DNA of 64,000 nucleotides, from assembly GCA_004794655.1 (NCBI GenBank), contig SMMW01000585.1, positions 8,183,501 through 8,247,500 on the forward strand. Reading direction: 5' to 3'. A program made the translations under genes and the position numbers. The stretch's first letter is position 1, and every line of letters begins with the position of its first letter. The notes under the pieces were generated by a model. It was not told the origin of the DNA, ran no database searches, and was given only the letters and a program-made list of their open reading frames with translations. Of this stretch, positions 34,801 through 61,300 are shown in pieces. The DNA is from Marisa cornuarietis. Taxonomy: Eukaryota; Mollusca; Gastropoda; Architaenioglossa; Ampullariidae.

Positions 34801-37800
34801 ACTACAACAAATGAAAGATTATTGCATGTCTTGGTGTACTTCAATGTACCATTCACTACGCTCACAAAGGCTTGTCATTACATTCTAGTCTTTCTGCTTT
34901 GTAAGCTAAAGACAGGTGAAAGAAGCCATAGACCTCCTTATGACAGCAGAGGACATGCAGCTTCATAAGTTCTGTAAAGCATTCAGCAGGAAAATACTGC
35001 ACACAGAAAGCATGTGACATCTGGACATAATGATGTTGTACTACTGTGGTCTTTGTCTACCTTAGTCCAAAAATGTACAACATGTAACAAGGCTTTGCAG
35101 GGCCGCTGCTCAAAAAGGGGTGCAAATGCTTGTTTCTCCGTATTGTAGAGCAAGCAAGCAAGAAGCTGCTTGTATGAAGTTTCTCTCTTAGAGTCTCATC
35201 AATGTCAAAAACAATTACACCAAAACTTGCTGCAGTGATAAAAGTATCCATTTAGATCAATCCACTGTTAATCTAATAATACTATCTCAGACATAAACAT
35301 ACTGAAAAGTATCCATTTAGATTAATCCACTAGTGTTAACAGACTGGGTTAAACTCATCTACAGCAAGAAACTAAGTAGTAAGTTATATTAATGGTAATA
35401 AGCAGTACAATTAAACTGAAACTGACACAATTTAGATTATACGTGTGTCACATCACACTTATCTGCTTTGAAAACCAAAAATCAAATCACACCACAAAAT
35501 AAGATGGTGTTAAAAAATTGGCATTTTACTGGCCTGTGTCTTTTATTTCTACAGAATATGGTAGCATAACCAACAACGCTAGGTGCTGTGCTTCACTTTA
35601 GTGAGGGGGTCTACTGCATGGTATGTTAGCATGCTTTTAATCTTAAACGTAATGAGATTTCTGTCAGCAATCAAAGAATGTTACCAATTTTAACAGGGAT
35701 CTGTAGACAAAAACAGGGTCAGATTTTGAAAACTGACATATATCCTGAAGACATCCATTTGCTACTTAAGAAAAATGTCAAAAGTATACCAACCTGCTGG
35801 ACTGAGGACATTATTATTTTGTTAGGAAGGAGTAATAATAATAATAATATCTCTTAATAATTCCAAAAAGCATATACATCTAACTTCTAAACCGAATTTG
35901 TTCACAACTCACCAAAAACAAATTTACTTATTCTTAACAAGAAAAAGAATTCACTCAAAGCAAGAACGTCTGCTCCTTGCTGACAGTGGTAGAAAATATA
36001 ACATAGTTAACAAATCAGTATTGTCATTCAAGAAAATTCCTTCCTTTTCACTTTAGTCACTGAAAAAAAACCTAACTAAATTTCAAGGAAACTGAAAGCC
36101 TTTACTCAAGAGCTGCGCTTGATTTTAGGACAGATCCTTCAATCATATGACTGTGAACTGTAGGTCCCTGCCTGTGGCTGTTCATTCAAAAGCCCTTCGC
36201 CAGAATGGTAGTCTAGACTACAACAATCCTGGTGCTGAAAGTAAGGGGCACATTTACACCTTAAATCATAGATACTCTGCAGGCACAAATTGTCAAAGAC
36301 ATATTCTGCATCGTGGAATATATATTAGAAAATACTACCTTTGGTGACAATACTCATTGGTCTAAATCAAAGATCACAAATGCAATTAATATTAATGGCC
36401 AGGTCATTTCTTGCAAATCTAATTACATTCCTTTTGGTATGCAGATTCGCTCATGTATAGCTTAAACTAACATTTTACACATGAACCAAGCAAACAGAAG
36501 ATAGTGGCCCCTGTTTAAAGATATACTTTTTATAACCAAAAATGAATTAATGTATCGGATGACTAGAAGTGAATATTAAATGTAATGTTTTCATGCAATT
36601 GCATATATCTACAGAGAGATTAGTGTCCCCTTACTCTCCCCCACAAACAATAGAGAAAGAAATCACAATACATACCAACATACATTCAAACAGTTGTCTC
36701 TTTGTGATTAGAATTATACGTAAAAGTAAAAAAAAAAAAAAAAAAGGCTGAACATGCAAAAAGCAATTGTTATCTTTAGACCTGTATTTTTTTTTTTCTA
36801 GTATTGCCAACTGCATAAAAGTACAGTGGCTATAAGAAAAAAAGGTCACTTTTTTACTTTTCATACTTACATGCATTAAGATGTGTGCTGATAAGAAATG
36901 CATATAATATTAAAAACTGTATCTAGTATAAGCACCATAAACCTACTTAATTGCATAATATGATGAAGACAGAGGCAGGGGGCTCTTATTACAGATATTA
37001 CAGTTGACAGTTCTGGAATACATGTATTCTGATTCATTTCTGTGTTTTGCTCATTTACAGCACCTCTTTCTAACAGTTCACTTTAGTCTGAATGTGACTC
37101 ACTAGAGTTTCTGCCAATTATGTTTTGACCTGCTGTACACCCTGTTCACACACTACTGGCAACAAGGAGGTCATTACAGATGTCATTCATTACTCTTTCC
37201 TAAATACTACAACACTTTACTGTAATACTCATGTTTTGGCTTGTATTACACCCTGTTCACATACTACTGGAAACACAGAGGGCATTCCAGTTGTCATGCA
37301 TTACTCTTTCCTAAAGCTATAGCACTTTACTGTAATACTTGATTTTCTGTCCATAGAGCTCATAAAGTAAAAATAAAAATAAATAAAAAATAAAGCAAAG
37401 CATAAAGCAAAATCACCAACAGCCTCATCCCACAAAATAAATAAAAAGAGAATGATACAAAAAGTGAATTATTTTGTTACTTTGAAGAACTAACCATATC
37501 ATAGGCTGAAATGGCTGTTCTTTATCATAAGATGAAGAAGAAAAATCAGTTACCAGAAAAGTAAGCAGGTGTGTGCATGCATGTACTGTCTGGTTGCATA
37601 TAAAAGGCACTGATAACATGATGTACAACAGCATACAGTATATCTCTCAGAAAGTCTAACATAAGCAATTGTGGAGAAAACGTGAAAGTAAGAATCAATA
37701 AAGACAGATCTTTAATACAAGCTCTCTCTCTCTCTTTCGCTACCTTTTGAACAGGGAAGGATAGACCTATGCATGTGTGGGTATATAAATACATAAGTAT

Positions 37801-40800
37801 ATGGGTGCATGCACATGTATGAGGATTGGTGTGAGAGACAAAGAGACAGCATGCAATCATCTGCTGAATCAGTGTAAACTTATCCTTGAGGAATAAGCTG
37901 GTTCATATAGAATTTATGGGCTGATTGCATATTAATCATTTCAAACTCCATATTACATGAAATATCAGTTTTCAATATGTGGGAAAACAGTGCATCTGCA
38001 TATTACTATTGGTTATTCAGCTTATTCTACCCATCATTTGTTGAAATATTGTTATGTTAAACTGCACAAAAAGCTAGCAGGGGATATTTCTGAAAAGCCT
38101 AGCAGTTGTTTGTAAATAACATCTTTGACAGTTTGTCCCTGAGATCTGTTGCTGTAGGGTCACACAGTAGAGGTCATTGGTGAAGAGGCAGTCTTGCAGG
38201 ATGTTTTGGGTTCTGAATGCCTGTGCTACAGACATTCATTTGTACTGCAGATCTTCAGAAGATACATGTAGTGGGATGTTCTTGGGAAGACAATGACAGT
38301 CTGTTGGCACCACGAAGTTTCTCCTATGATATCAGTGCCATATTGTTTCTTCCACTTTTGGTGATATCTGCTATGATACTTTAAAGTACACTAAGATGAT
38401 AAACACAAACTATGGTAACAATTTAGACTGGATGTCAATGGCACGCTTAACAAGTCTTCATCTTTTGGGAGATGCTGTCTAGGTACTGCAAGAACTGCAC
38501 TACTGATTAAAAAAAACATGATCCATTTCTAAAGACACTAGAATGGAAAATCAAAAATAATGAAATCTTCTATATCCCACCACCTCAAGGGTTTTAAGGG
38601 GGGAGAGAAAGAAGAAAAAAAACTGATTCTCAAGAACATCACAGCTTTTGCTTGAGTTCTGAATGAGTTATGTTTATGTGGAGAAAATATTCAAGTAAGC
38701 CTTGAATAGAACTTGTGCCATTTTGGACCCAGACTTCCTGTTGTAAGAATGCAGTAAAGAAAAAGATGCCAGCAACATTACCTTCACCAAGTATGACTTA
38801 AAAACTGGTTACTAGAACTTGGTTTATTTTTTAAAACAGCTAAGAGAACAAAAGAACAAGACTGAATAAACAATATTAATAACATTGTTTACTAATCTGT
38901 CTGATTTTGTAAAGGAAATGAATTTACTTTGTACAGTCAATATTTCTTTCAATCAGGGTGACAGAAGTTCCAAAAAAGTTTTGTAACTGTAATATTGGGT
39001 GCTCTTTGTTCTCACAATCAAATAATGCTGGTTTCTGAATTACAAGTGGCACGAAAGGGCTTGTTGAGGTGTCATGACTCTGAGATTCTAGAAAACAGAT
39101 GACCCCTCCCCCATTTACAAAACATAAATAAATATATATATTAATATCTCAATTCTATTTGCAAAAACTAAATTCTATTTTTTTCCTAAGTTTGCTTGCC
39201 ATGAAGATAAAATCTGTCCAGCATCTTAAATGTCATCAAGAGATTTTAACCACATGATCAATAAGACTGTGACTGCTAATGTTATGCACAGAATTTGACT
39301 TGTAAGTGATGGTATCAATTATATGTACTTTTACATGTGCAAAAACTACAGTGTAATTTGTTGCACATACTGACTGTACATTTTACATACATATTTTTGC
39401 ACATTTGAGCAATTTCATCCATTTTCACAGCTATTATTTTCAAAACAGTAATACTCATGCAAACATTCACAAATACTGAAAATGCAAGAATACACTCTTT
39501 TTTTCCTCTCTCTCTCTCACACACCTAATTCCAAATATATATCCTTGAAAGAAAAATCAAAATGCAGATGCCATTAACTGCTTAAAAACTTGAATCACAA
39601 TGGCAAAGATGCATTAACGTGCTATTTTATAAACATACTGTGCCAAAATATTATCAAGCATTTCTTTACATAGCTGGAGAAACCAAGACACTCAAAATTC
39701 TTATTAAGTACCCATACAGGATTACACTGCAACAATAAGTGAACAAAACAGCTTGTTCTAGCATTAAGCACTTTTTAAAACCATTACTCATGCAAATCAT
39801 GCTTAGCAAATGAAATTGGTTCTTCAGCATAATTTTAAAACAACAAACTGGTTTAAAAACTCCTTCTAAAATAACTTCTGTGAATATGCTATGACTGAAA
39901 ACAGCTGCAGTCAAATTCTGTGCATTCGATCTGCAAAGCTTTTCTCCTTTTTTATGACTCCTACATGGCCTTTTACAGAATACTGAGCAATTGTTGAAAT
40001 AAAATCTCCAGTTAACTGTTTTGATGATGAGAAAAAGGCGGTAGTGTGGCACGATCACATGAGGACTTCTTGCATATTTGACCAGCTGGTCGTCCCTTTC
40101 TTCCAGCCTTTTTTAAAACACATTTATAAAAAAAGATTTTATATATGATGCTGTATCAAAATGTGGAACAAGGTTGCTTAGTAACCTGAGGATTGATGAA
40201 TTAAAAAAAAAACAGATATTGTATTAGATAATGTGATATCTGCCTTTAAGCTTTTAGCATCTTTTCAAACTGACAATACTGCTTTAGAGAGAATTTATAT
40301 GCCATAAAACATACGTACATACTGAATGCTTATTGTATGAATATAAAACAGATTTCAGATATAATTATTAAATATTTTGGGATGGAATAATCTGAAAAAT
40401 GAAATATTTATAACCTGTTCATAATTTTCTTCTTTAGCTCATCAAGTAATCATCTACCATAATATACTGCAAAATAGGACCTAAAAATAAAGCACTGGAT
40501 AGCAAAATGCTGCTGCAAAGAAGCCACCTATTTGCTAGAAAACCTGTAAACCTCATGATAGTGCCACCTACATACAAATTATTGCTCCACAAAAGGCAGT
40601 TATTAACTGATTTCTAGAGATGATACACTGGTTCTCATTAGACTAGACAAATCTGAAATTGGACTGTCAAAATAAATATATTATTACAATATTTCTATTT
40701 AACACCAAAACCTTCCCATCATTAGAATTTTAACTCCACTACGTCAAAATGTGCAGCAAAGGGTCAGTGGCGTAGGAACCAGGCGGGCATGGGGTCAACT

Positions 40801-42033
40801 GCAACCTCAAAAAAGATACTGAGGAAGCAAGAATGTGAACATCATTCACTATCAGCATGGGGTTTGACCCCGCCCCCACCCCACCCCACCCCAAAGCCAA
40901 GCATCTTACTATATGGGGATGGTGGGTAGAGAAGAGTAAAAATAATCTGTGTTTTAAAAAAAAAGTTCGCATAGTTCATCTTCACCTAGTGGTAATGGTA
41001 AGATGCTAGCAGGTCATATACAAAGAGGACATACGTATCACTGCTGAAATAATGAAGAGAAAGATCTTTATAGTACAATTCACCAAACAATCCAACAGAA
41101 TGTTTATAACATTACACATACAATTTGTCACTTACTGGTGGAAAAGGTTAAAAAAAAAACGCAAATAAAACTCGCACACATCTTTATTTCTCTTATCCAA
41201 CTTCATTATGTCAAAAAGTGAATATTTTCTGCAGCTCTCATCAGCAACAGGCAACAGCTTAATATACAATAATTCATGCTTCTAGCAGTAATTGCACTGC
41301 AATCAGCCACAGGAACCTGTTCCAAACATTTAACAGCTTTCTTTTTGCAATACCTTAACACAATTTACATTAGCAAAGGTGTAATATTCAAACACCTGCA
41401 CACACCTTCATTATCATCAGAAAGTTTGCATTAATTCTATTTTTGAAAAAAACAAGTATTATGCCCTGAAATGAGTGGGTGCATTCACAAATATTCACAT
41501 CTGATTGTCAAACAGAATGTGTACACCTACTCTGACTAATCTTTATACCACTTGGTTCTATCATCAGTTTCCAGTCATGCTCTATAACAACAAAATGCAC
41601 AACCCTTCCTGATTCAACAACAATTTGGTAAATCAAAACACAATAGCAACAGCAACAATAACTGCTTGTCCAGCACGATACATGGCGAGAAAGCTAAGAA
41701 TAGTCTCCCCCTACAGAAAGGCAATGTTGACATTAGAAAATATTACAAAGGAAATCTTCAGGTGACTTAAGCAGCACTTTTACTGCTTCAAACAATTTAC
41801 TGCAACACTTATTACGAGATGTCCACAGATTTATTACTGCTTGTGAACATCACTCTTTACTTGGTGTCAGGACTATATACAATAACTTCTTTATGGTATT
41901 ACCATTGTCTCATTTTCTCTCTCTCTCTCACACACACACACATACATGAAACTGCATCCAGCGTGTTTACTGCAAATTGCCCTATAACTCGCCTTTGCTT
42001 GCTGCACGGTGCCAGTCTCATTGCCGTCAAGGT
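31831..42033. other. Long AT-rich region without a recognised gene; upper end is likely 3' UTR of the sorting nexin
   Basis: I found no supportable exon on either strand. The part next to 42034 is probably the 3' UTR of the minus-strand sorting nexin; AATAAA on the minus strand occurs at 41830-41835 and 41183-41188. Other contents are a tandem duplication at 37121-37342, a 25-base repeat at 35242-35266 and 35307-35331, an ATTCCTG-type short repeat near 31999-32016, and C- and A-rich tracts. Confidence 0.5.
37121..37342. repeat. Two-unit tandem duplication, about 111 bp per unit
   Basis: Units 37121-37231 and 37232-37342 share TGTTTTG, ACACCCTGTTCACA, ACTACTGG, ATTACTCTTTCCTAAA and GCACTTTACTGTAATACT-type blocks at the same spacing, with scattered substitutions, so the duplication is not recent. 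Confidence 0.85.
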
Positions 42034-54654
<12,621 letters not shown>

Positions 54655-55306
54655 CTTCTCTACTCTCAGTAGTTGTTATGACGTCATATACAATGCATGC
54701 TGGGACAATGTCCGCCATTTAATTGACCACGCTTACTGACGCTTACGTTGCTATGACTGTCGAGCTTATTTGCGTACCCGCGCGCGCGAGTGTGTGTGTA
54801 GTTGGGTAGGTGTGTAAGGGTTTCCCTGAATTCTCTCGCAATACAAGTTTACACTAAACAAACAGAAAGAGGATCGAATAAGGATGCTAATAATAATTAT
54901 TAGTTACCATGCATTCCAAGTTGTTCTTAATTGAAGGAAGAAAATCATAACAAAGTCTATATAAGTCTTTTGGTAAAATAGTAGTGTAAAGTCAACAGAC
55001 AATTAATATTGCGAAAAAATTAGGAAATTATTTGAACATTTCTGTCATCAGATGTTTACAATTTATAGCAGACGACGCAAAATAATAATTGATCGAAGAC
55101 AATGAACCTACAATTAGCTTGTTTACTTCCGTAATTCTACAAACTATAGTCTGCGTAATATACTCATTTATTTTATATTATGTTTTATTTATTCGTCATA
55201 AGGTACCATACTTAAAAAAATTGATGAAGGCCGCGTCGGAGGCGATTGGTGAATTGCGTCCCTTGCTGGAGCTCTTTCACACGTCAACCACAATTTCATA
55301 TGAAAC
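54655..55306. promoter_or_regulatory. Head-to-head promoter region shared by the sorting nexin and NSFL1C
   Basis: Only 652 bp separate the two start codons. It contains a perfect cAMP-response element TGACGTCA (54679-54686), a ZNF143/SBS-like GCATGCTGGGA (54695-54705), a YY1-like TCCGCCATTT (54711-54720) and an inverted CCAAT box ATTGG (55245-55249). A G/T- and CG-rich patch is at 54776-54800. No TATA box is obvious in either direction. Together these fit a broad housekeeping bidirectional promoter. Start sites are not known. Confidence 0.65.
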
Positions 55307-58300
55307 ATGGCAGACAGAGACGATCTCCTACTGCAATTCTCTACTATAACTGGTGTGGATGCGGGAAGATCGCAATTTCACTTAGAGTCGGCATCATGGA
55401 ATCTCCAGGTTAAAATAAATATACGATCTATGCCAGTTGCAAAATATGATGAAGACATCATTTTAAAAATGCATTAATTTGTAACAGCGAGAAAAAAAGA
55501 CGGCAGTTAAAGCATTATAGACGTAAAAAGAACGATTTATCGTGTTACGCTATCTCTCTCTGTGTTCTTGCGTGCGTGCGTCCATTCAGGGGGGAATCGG
55601 TCGACGTCAGTTATACCAAGCACGAGTCGATCACAGCCAGGGATGATTCATCGACCAATTTAAAAGCGTAGGCCTAACAAAATCTAAAACCATGAAAAAT
55701 TGTACACCTGTGCTTCTCGATAGAGCGTTACGACACATTAAGATGCTTTTTCAAAAGTATCTGGTGCGATTAAATAGGGGAGTGAAGCCGAGCAGATTAA
55801 ACAGAAGTCAGATTCACAGAGCTGTATAATTTATCCCCATGGGACAGTCTGCCTTGTACAGTGTAATATGGTCGACGGATGACTTGGCCAGATCGACTAC
55901 TATCATTGGTCAAATTAGCAAATGATCATATGAACTAGTGACTAATTCAGGTACAGTTGGGTGGGTTTGTATGTCTGGACAGTTTTCTGATAAGGTCAGC
56001 AATGCACATCACTGGAACATTGAAACAGCAGTGATAATAGAAGTTATATGTAGAAGGCCAGCCATGCTTAATTGAGTAGGCATCATACAATTATTATCTG
56101 AAATTCTTATTGACACTCATTTATGGGTGTTTAAATGAATTTTTATTCAGTCATTCGTTTTGAGTGAGATGTATATTTTTTCATGAAGTCCAAGAACACT
56201 TTGTGTTTTCCACAGTGTCAATCACATTCTTTTTCTTATGCTTTTTTGCTATACGGTGGTGGTGGTGATGATTAAGTTTCTTTATTAAAAGATTTTTTTT
56301 CTTATCAAGTAAGCACCATTTACTGGATATAAATTAGCACAATGTCTAAATGTGTATTGATGTCTTGTGTGTCTCCTAACTATAAACGGCAGACACACAA
56401 TCATCAGTAGCAGCAGCTGTTGAACCAGCAGGATACTTTGTATAATCAAGGGGAGAAAGTAAGATTTACCTCTGTCGTCTTGACATCTGCAGCCAATCAG
56501 AGGCTCAAAACAAGTTTGGTGTTTTTGGCAGAATGTTAAGATTTAGATCACATTATCTTTTGTCTCTTTACTAAACTTCATTCTTTTTATTTTTGTGTAA
56601 CCAGAGTCAGAAGTGCCTTAAGGAACAAGCAGCCATAAAATATTTTCTATTATGCTTTTTTATGTTATTTTGCTTCATTAGGTTGCTTTAGCCAATTTCT
56701 ACGAAGAAGCAGAAAATGAAATGGATGAGGGGAGTGCTGCTGATCCAGTTCAAATTGATGATGTAGATGATGATACGGCACAAGTAGTGTCCAGTCTTGG
56801 TAGTGATAACACAAAAAGTGGCAAGCCATCAGGAAAATCAACAAACAGCAGGTATGGAAACCGAAATACAGTATCCAGAACACTTAATGTTGCTAGTTCC
56901 ATTAACATGCTTGTCAAGATAGAAATTTCTAAAGATGGATATATGTCAAATACAGAGCTAGGCTAATTCTGGTTTATTAGCAAACATTTTATGCTTTTAG
57001 CAGTCTCTTATTTTGCTAAATACTTGAGTGTTCCATGTTGAAATTTGAGTTACTGTTTTAAAAAAGTGTATTTTGGGAATCTCTAAACTAATTGCTGCCA
57101 TTTTTAATGATTGTCAGTAGTGACACAAAAATATGGTTGAACAGAACATTCACAACTCAGCACTTATCATATCACAGCATTCAGATTATTTGTTTAAGAC
57201 TTTATTAGGTCACAGAAATTTTTTTGACTGCAAACAGCAAATTTTTTTTAAATGTTTGAAGAACCAACAAAGACAGTAGGTGAACAACAGAAAATGTTTA
57301 GGATGGTATCCTAAGAAGTTTTGCTTAGTTTCGTTAACTTTGCTAACTTTGCTTTGCTAATGACATCAACCGGGAGGTGGGGAAGGGGAAGAGAATGGGA
57401 ACAACAGACATCAAAGGTGCTTAAAATTGGAAGCAGAGAAAAGATCTCAGAAGGTAACCATATTGGATATATGGAATACAAGAAGAAATCATTCTCAAGA
57501 AGCATCTCATTGAGGTAATACAGACTTGGATCAGTTGGATCAACCACTTCTTTGAAGTCAAATCAATGTGTGACATGCATATCATCACTATAGTGAAATA
57601 AATGTGATGTACATGTTATAAGTGCACTGCTGCAAGTTTAGAATGTTCTTTGGTAGCACCCCTCTCCCAACCTTACACACACACACACACAGACATACTT
57701 TATAGGATGCACTATAAAATGATATCAATGCTATTGACATGGGAAAAAAAACTAAACTACATCAAATTCAACTGTTGCCAAAATTTGCTTTGTGTTGATT
57801 TTCATTTAGAACCATTAGTAAAAATAAATGGGCATCATAAAAATTAGAATAATAATAATGAGCATTCAAACCACACAACGTCACAACCAAAGCAGGTCAG
57901 AATCTTTGTCTTGACCAAAAATAATAAAGAAATGACATTAAAAACACTGGATAACAATAACATGCTGACACCAAACACATTTAGCCACTGAGCCAAAAGT
58001 TCAACCAGAAAATAATAATTTTAAACTTGTGATTTACATATTCATGCTTTCAGCGTTAAAGACAAACATAAGACATGGACAGCATACGAAGAAGAGAAAG
58101 TTGACCAACAGTACTTTGTGGACTGTGATCTACACTCCCTTAGTGGAAACATCAAATAGGTACTACTGTCAACAGCCCAGGAAGGGCTAGGGCGTAGAGA
58201 CAACCCTGGGTCACGAATTACATCCTAGATCAGTGACCAAAGGAGAGCATTTAAGAGAGAAAAGAAGAGCAACCTCAAATACAAAGAATGAATTGTGCCA

Positions 58301-61300
58301 TCATGAAGGGATGTAAGGGAGAAATTGATCAAGGGTCAGTGCCAGACTGTATAGGAGGGAATGGAACAGGGCGACGGCAAAAAGGACAGCTGCTAAGGAC
58401 TCTCACCAAGACAGGTCAACACAAGACCCCTGAAGACATCGAAGACAGTAATCAACTCTTTTTACAACTGAATTTTGCCAGCTATAAAGGGATGAAGGCA
58501 GCTAGGGAGAACTGGATCAAGTCCCAGTCAAATACCATAGAGGAGAGAATGGCACAGGGTGACAGCAAAAAAGCCTACCAACTGCTAAGGACCCTCAACA
58601 AGACAGGTCAACACAAGACCAACCTCTGTCATCAAAGGCAGCCAGCGGAAGACAGATGGGTAACTTTCTTTAATACAACCAAACTGGAATCAGTGAACCT
58701 GTAGACCTACAAGTCCTTGGGAATAAGTCAAGGGAGCAAAGATGCCTGGCATTGACAACATTCCAGCTGAACTGCTCAAGCAGGGTGGGGATGAAACAAA
58801 GGCTTTCACTGCTTTGTGCCAAAGAGTCTGGAAATGCAAAGAATGGCCCCAAAATGGACACGGTCACCATCCATATCCCTCCCAAACAAAGGAAACAGCA
58901 AACAATGTCAGAACTATAGAACAGTAGGGACAATCAGTCACACAGAACTTCATCAGCACTACTGCTGAAGAACTGCTGACAGAAGAAAGATGCTTCAGAT
59001 CAGGTAGGAGCACAGTTGAGCAGATCTTTAACTGTTGCATCCTCATGGAAAAGCATCTTCACCATCAGCGCCACCTCTACCATAAATTCATTTGTCTTAG
59101 TCTTACATGAGGGGCTATGACGTGACAAAATATACAGCATCAAAGAAGATCTCATTCAAGTAATTGATGTGCTATTGAATAGGGCAGTGAGTACAGTTCT
59201 GTTGGAAAACCAAATAGGAGCTTACTTTTGCACGAAAATAGGTGTACATCAAGGTTGCCTCCTATTGCATGCACTGTTCAGCATCTTTTTGGAGAACATC
59301 AAGTGAGAAAGAGAAATTCATTACAACCATCACAGTTCCATACTATTGGTGGAAGCCTGCTTTGCAACCTTTTTGAAGTGTTGACTGACCAGTGGAGACA
59401 GGAAGACAAAATGGGTCAATGAGCAAACAGCTTTCTTTGTCCAGTATTGTGTGGCAACGACTTTGGTATGAAAGTTTTGGGGTTTACTCAGAAACCTTCA
59501 TATTCTGTTACATCAACTTTCTTACACTCTGGTGCATTGTGCCGATTGTGAGTAACTGGTTTTGGCACAATATGGGTACTAAAACTACTGCAAGGCTCAA
59601 AATAAACTCATTACTGGCAGTCATCTGCATTTTGTAACACCACAACAATGTTCCTTACACTTGCACTTTTGACAAGCTGACATTTTTTTTTAGCCTTGTT
59701 TGTCAGATATCCATATACTACAGCATAAAGGGCAGGCAACTGAACTGGGTTGCACACTGGATGGATCTCAGTCTCTGTACTTACACTGCTGGGGCTTTTA
59801 AACAGGTTCCAAACCACACAGTTTTTATTAAATTTCTTTCAGTTTTTCTTTCTGCGATTTTGATTTTGAGCCTTTAATTAGTGTTACGAATGAGATCATT
59901 AGAGCTCAACATGTATTTACATTTGGCTTGGTCTTTAAAAGGTAAAGGGTCCAACTACCTAGAGGCATCAGGTCTTCCACCATCTTTATGTTTAATAATA
60001 TACCTGGTACTCATTTTTGCAGAGCAGTTGCTGGGTGGGAAGGGAGAATTCTCCAGGCACATGTCCAACCAGACCTCAATCAGCCAGTCAAATGTGCTAA
60101 CCTGTTGGCTGTGCTGTGTTCCCTGAGCCCAGATTATTATTTGCTAATATTTTAGACTGCTTTCTAGTAAAATAACTGACAGAGTCTTCTACTTTTCATT
60201 ATTTATATCTCTGTGAGATGCTTAGTGCATAGAAATTGCTGCCTGCTGAGTTTTTTTCTCCTTTCCTTTTGATGCTTCAGATAAATCTTCATTGATCAAA
60301 CATGATAATCATTATTGTAACAGGTTTTGCTGCTATCTGTGCGTTTGATCACTGGCATATGGATAGGTCTTTCTGCCCTATGCCTGTTGATTTTCTTTCT
60401 GCCCTATTCCCATATAAAGCTTGAAAAAATTGAGTACTACTTGTTTTCTTTTGTGTGTCTCACTGTCTGAAATTCATTGCCTCTCTTCCTTTGTAGCATT
60501 CTAGTCAGGTTTAAAAGCACATTTCATCCACTAATTTCTGTTCTGGTGTACAGGTGAATATCACCCCCTCCACATTACCTGATCCTGCATGCTTTGTCTT
60601 CCTGATTTCTTAATTTACATTTATCTGTTCACTTTCTCTAACATTCCTTCTTAAGTATTCTGCTGTGTTTGCAACTTCTGTCTGTTGTGAGAAACATACA
60701 TCTTTTCAATCAACTGTTGTTGTTAATAATAATAATTAGATTATAATCCAATACTGAAAGTGAAATCTCAAGATTTTGCTCAAAATTTTAACTGTAATTT
60801 CAGATTTGCAACAATAAGTAGTTTGCATGGAGACGAAAATTCAAGTTCTGATGAAGAAGGACAGGCATTTTATGCAGGAGGATCAGAAAGAAGGTGAGAA
60901 TTCAAGAACTGCTCGAACTGAATTTCTCGTCCTGAAAATGAGTTCCTCTTAAGATGGAAAAGTATTATTTCTGCTTTTTAAAGACATTTGTCGATGGTGC
61001 TTTTTTATTCATGCTCAACTGTATGCACCCCTTGACTGTATAAGAATTTACATGTATTTCAAGAAAGATGTGGGGGTTGTTTAAAAATGACTTTCTTTTT
61101 TACATTAACAAACAGCGGTCAACAAGTTTTGGGTCCTAGCAAAAGAAAGAAGGACAAATCCAACATCTTAGTTTCAGATATCTTCAAGTCAGCAAAAGAG
61201 TGAGTAGTATTGATATGATGGGGCCGTTTCCATGTACAATCATACCTCCACTGCAAATGGGCTTTAGCACTCGCAAAAAACACTAGTGCACCCCACACAC

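Noticed and set aside
55089..55349. 86-codon plus-strand frame upstream of NSFL1C
   Set aside because: Starts at TTG, is mostly hydrophobic AT-derived sequence, and overlaps the true first NSFL1C exon in another frame.
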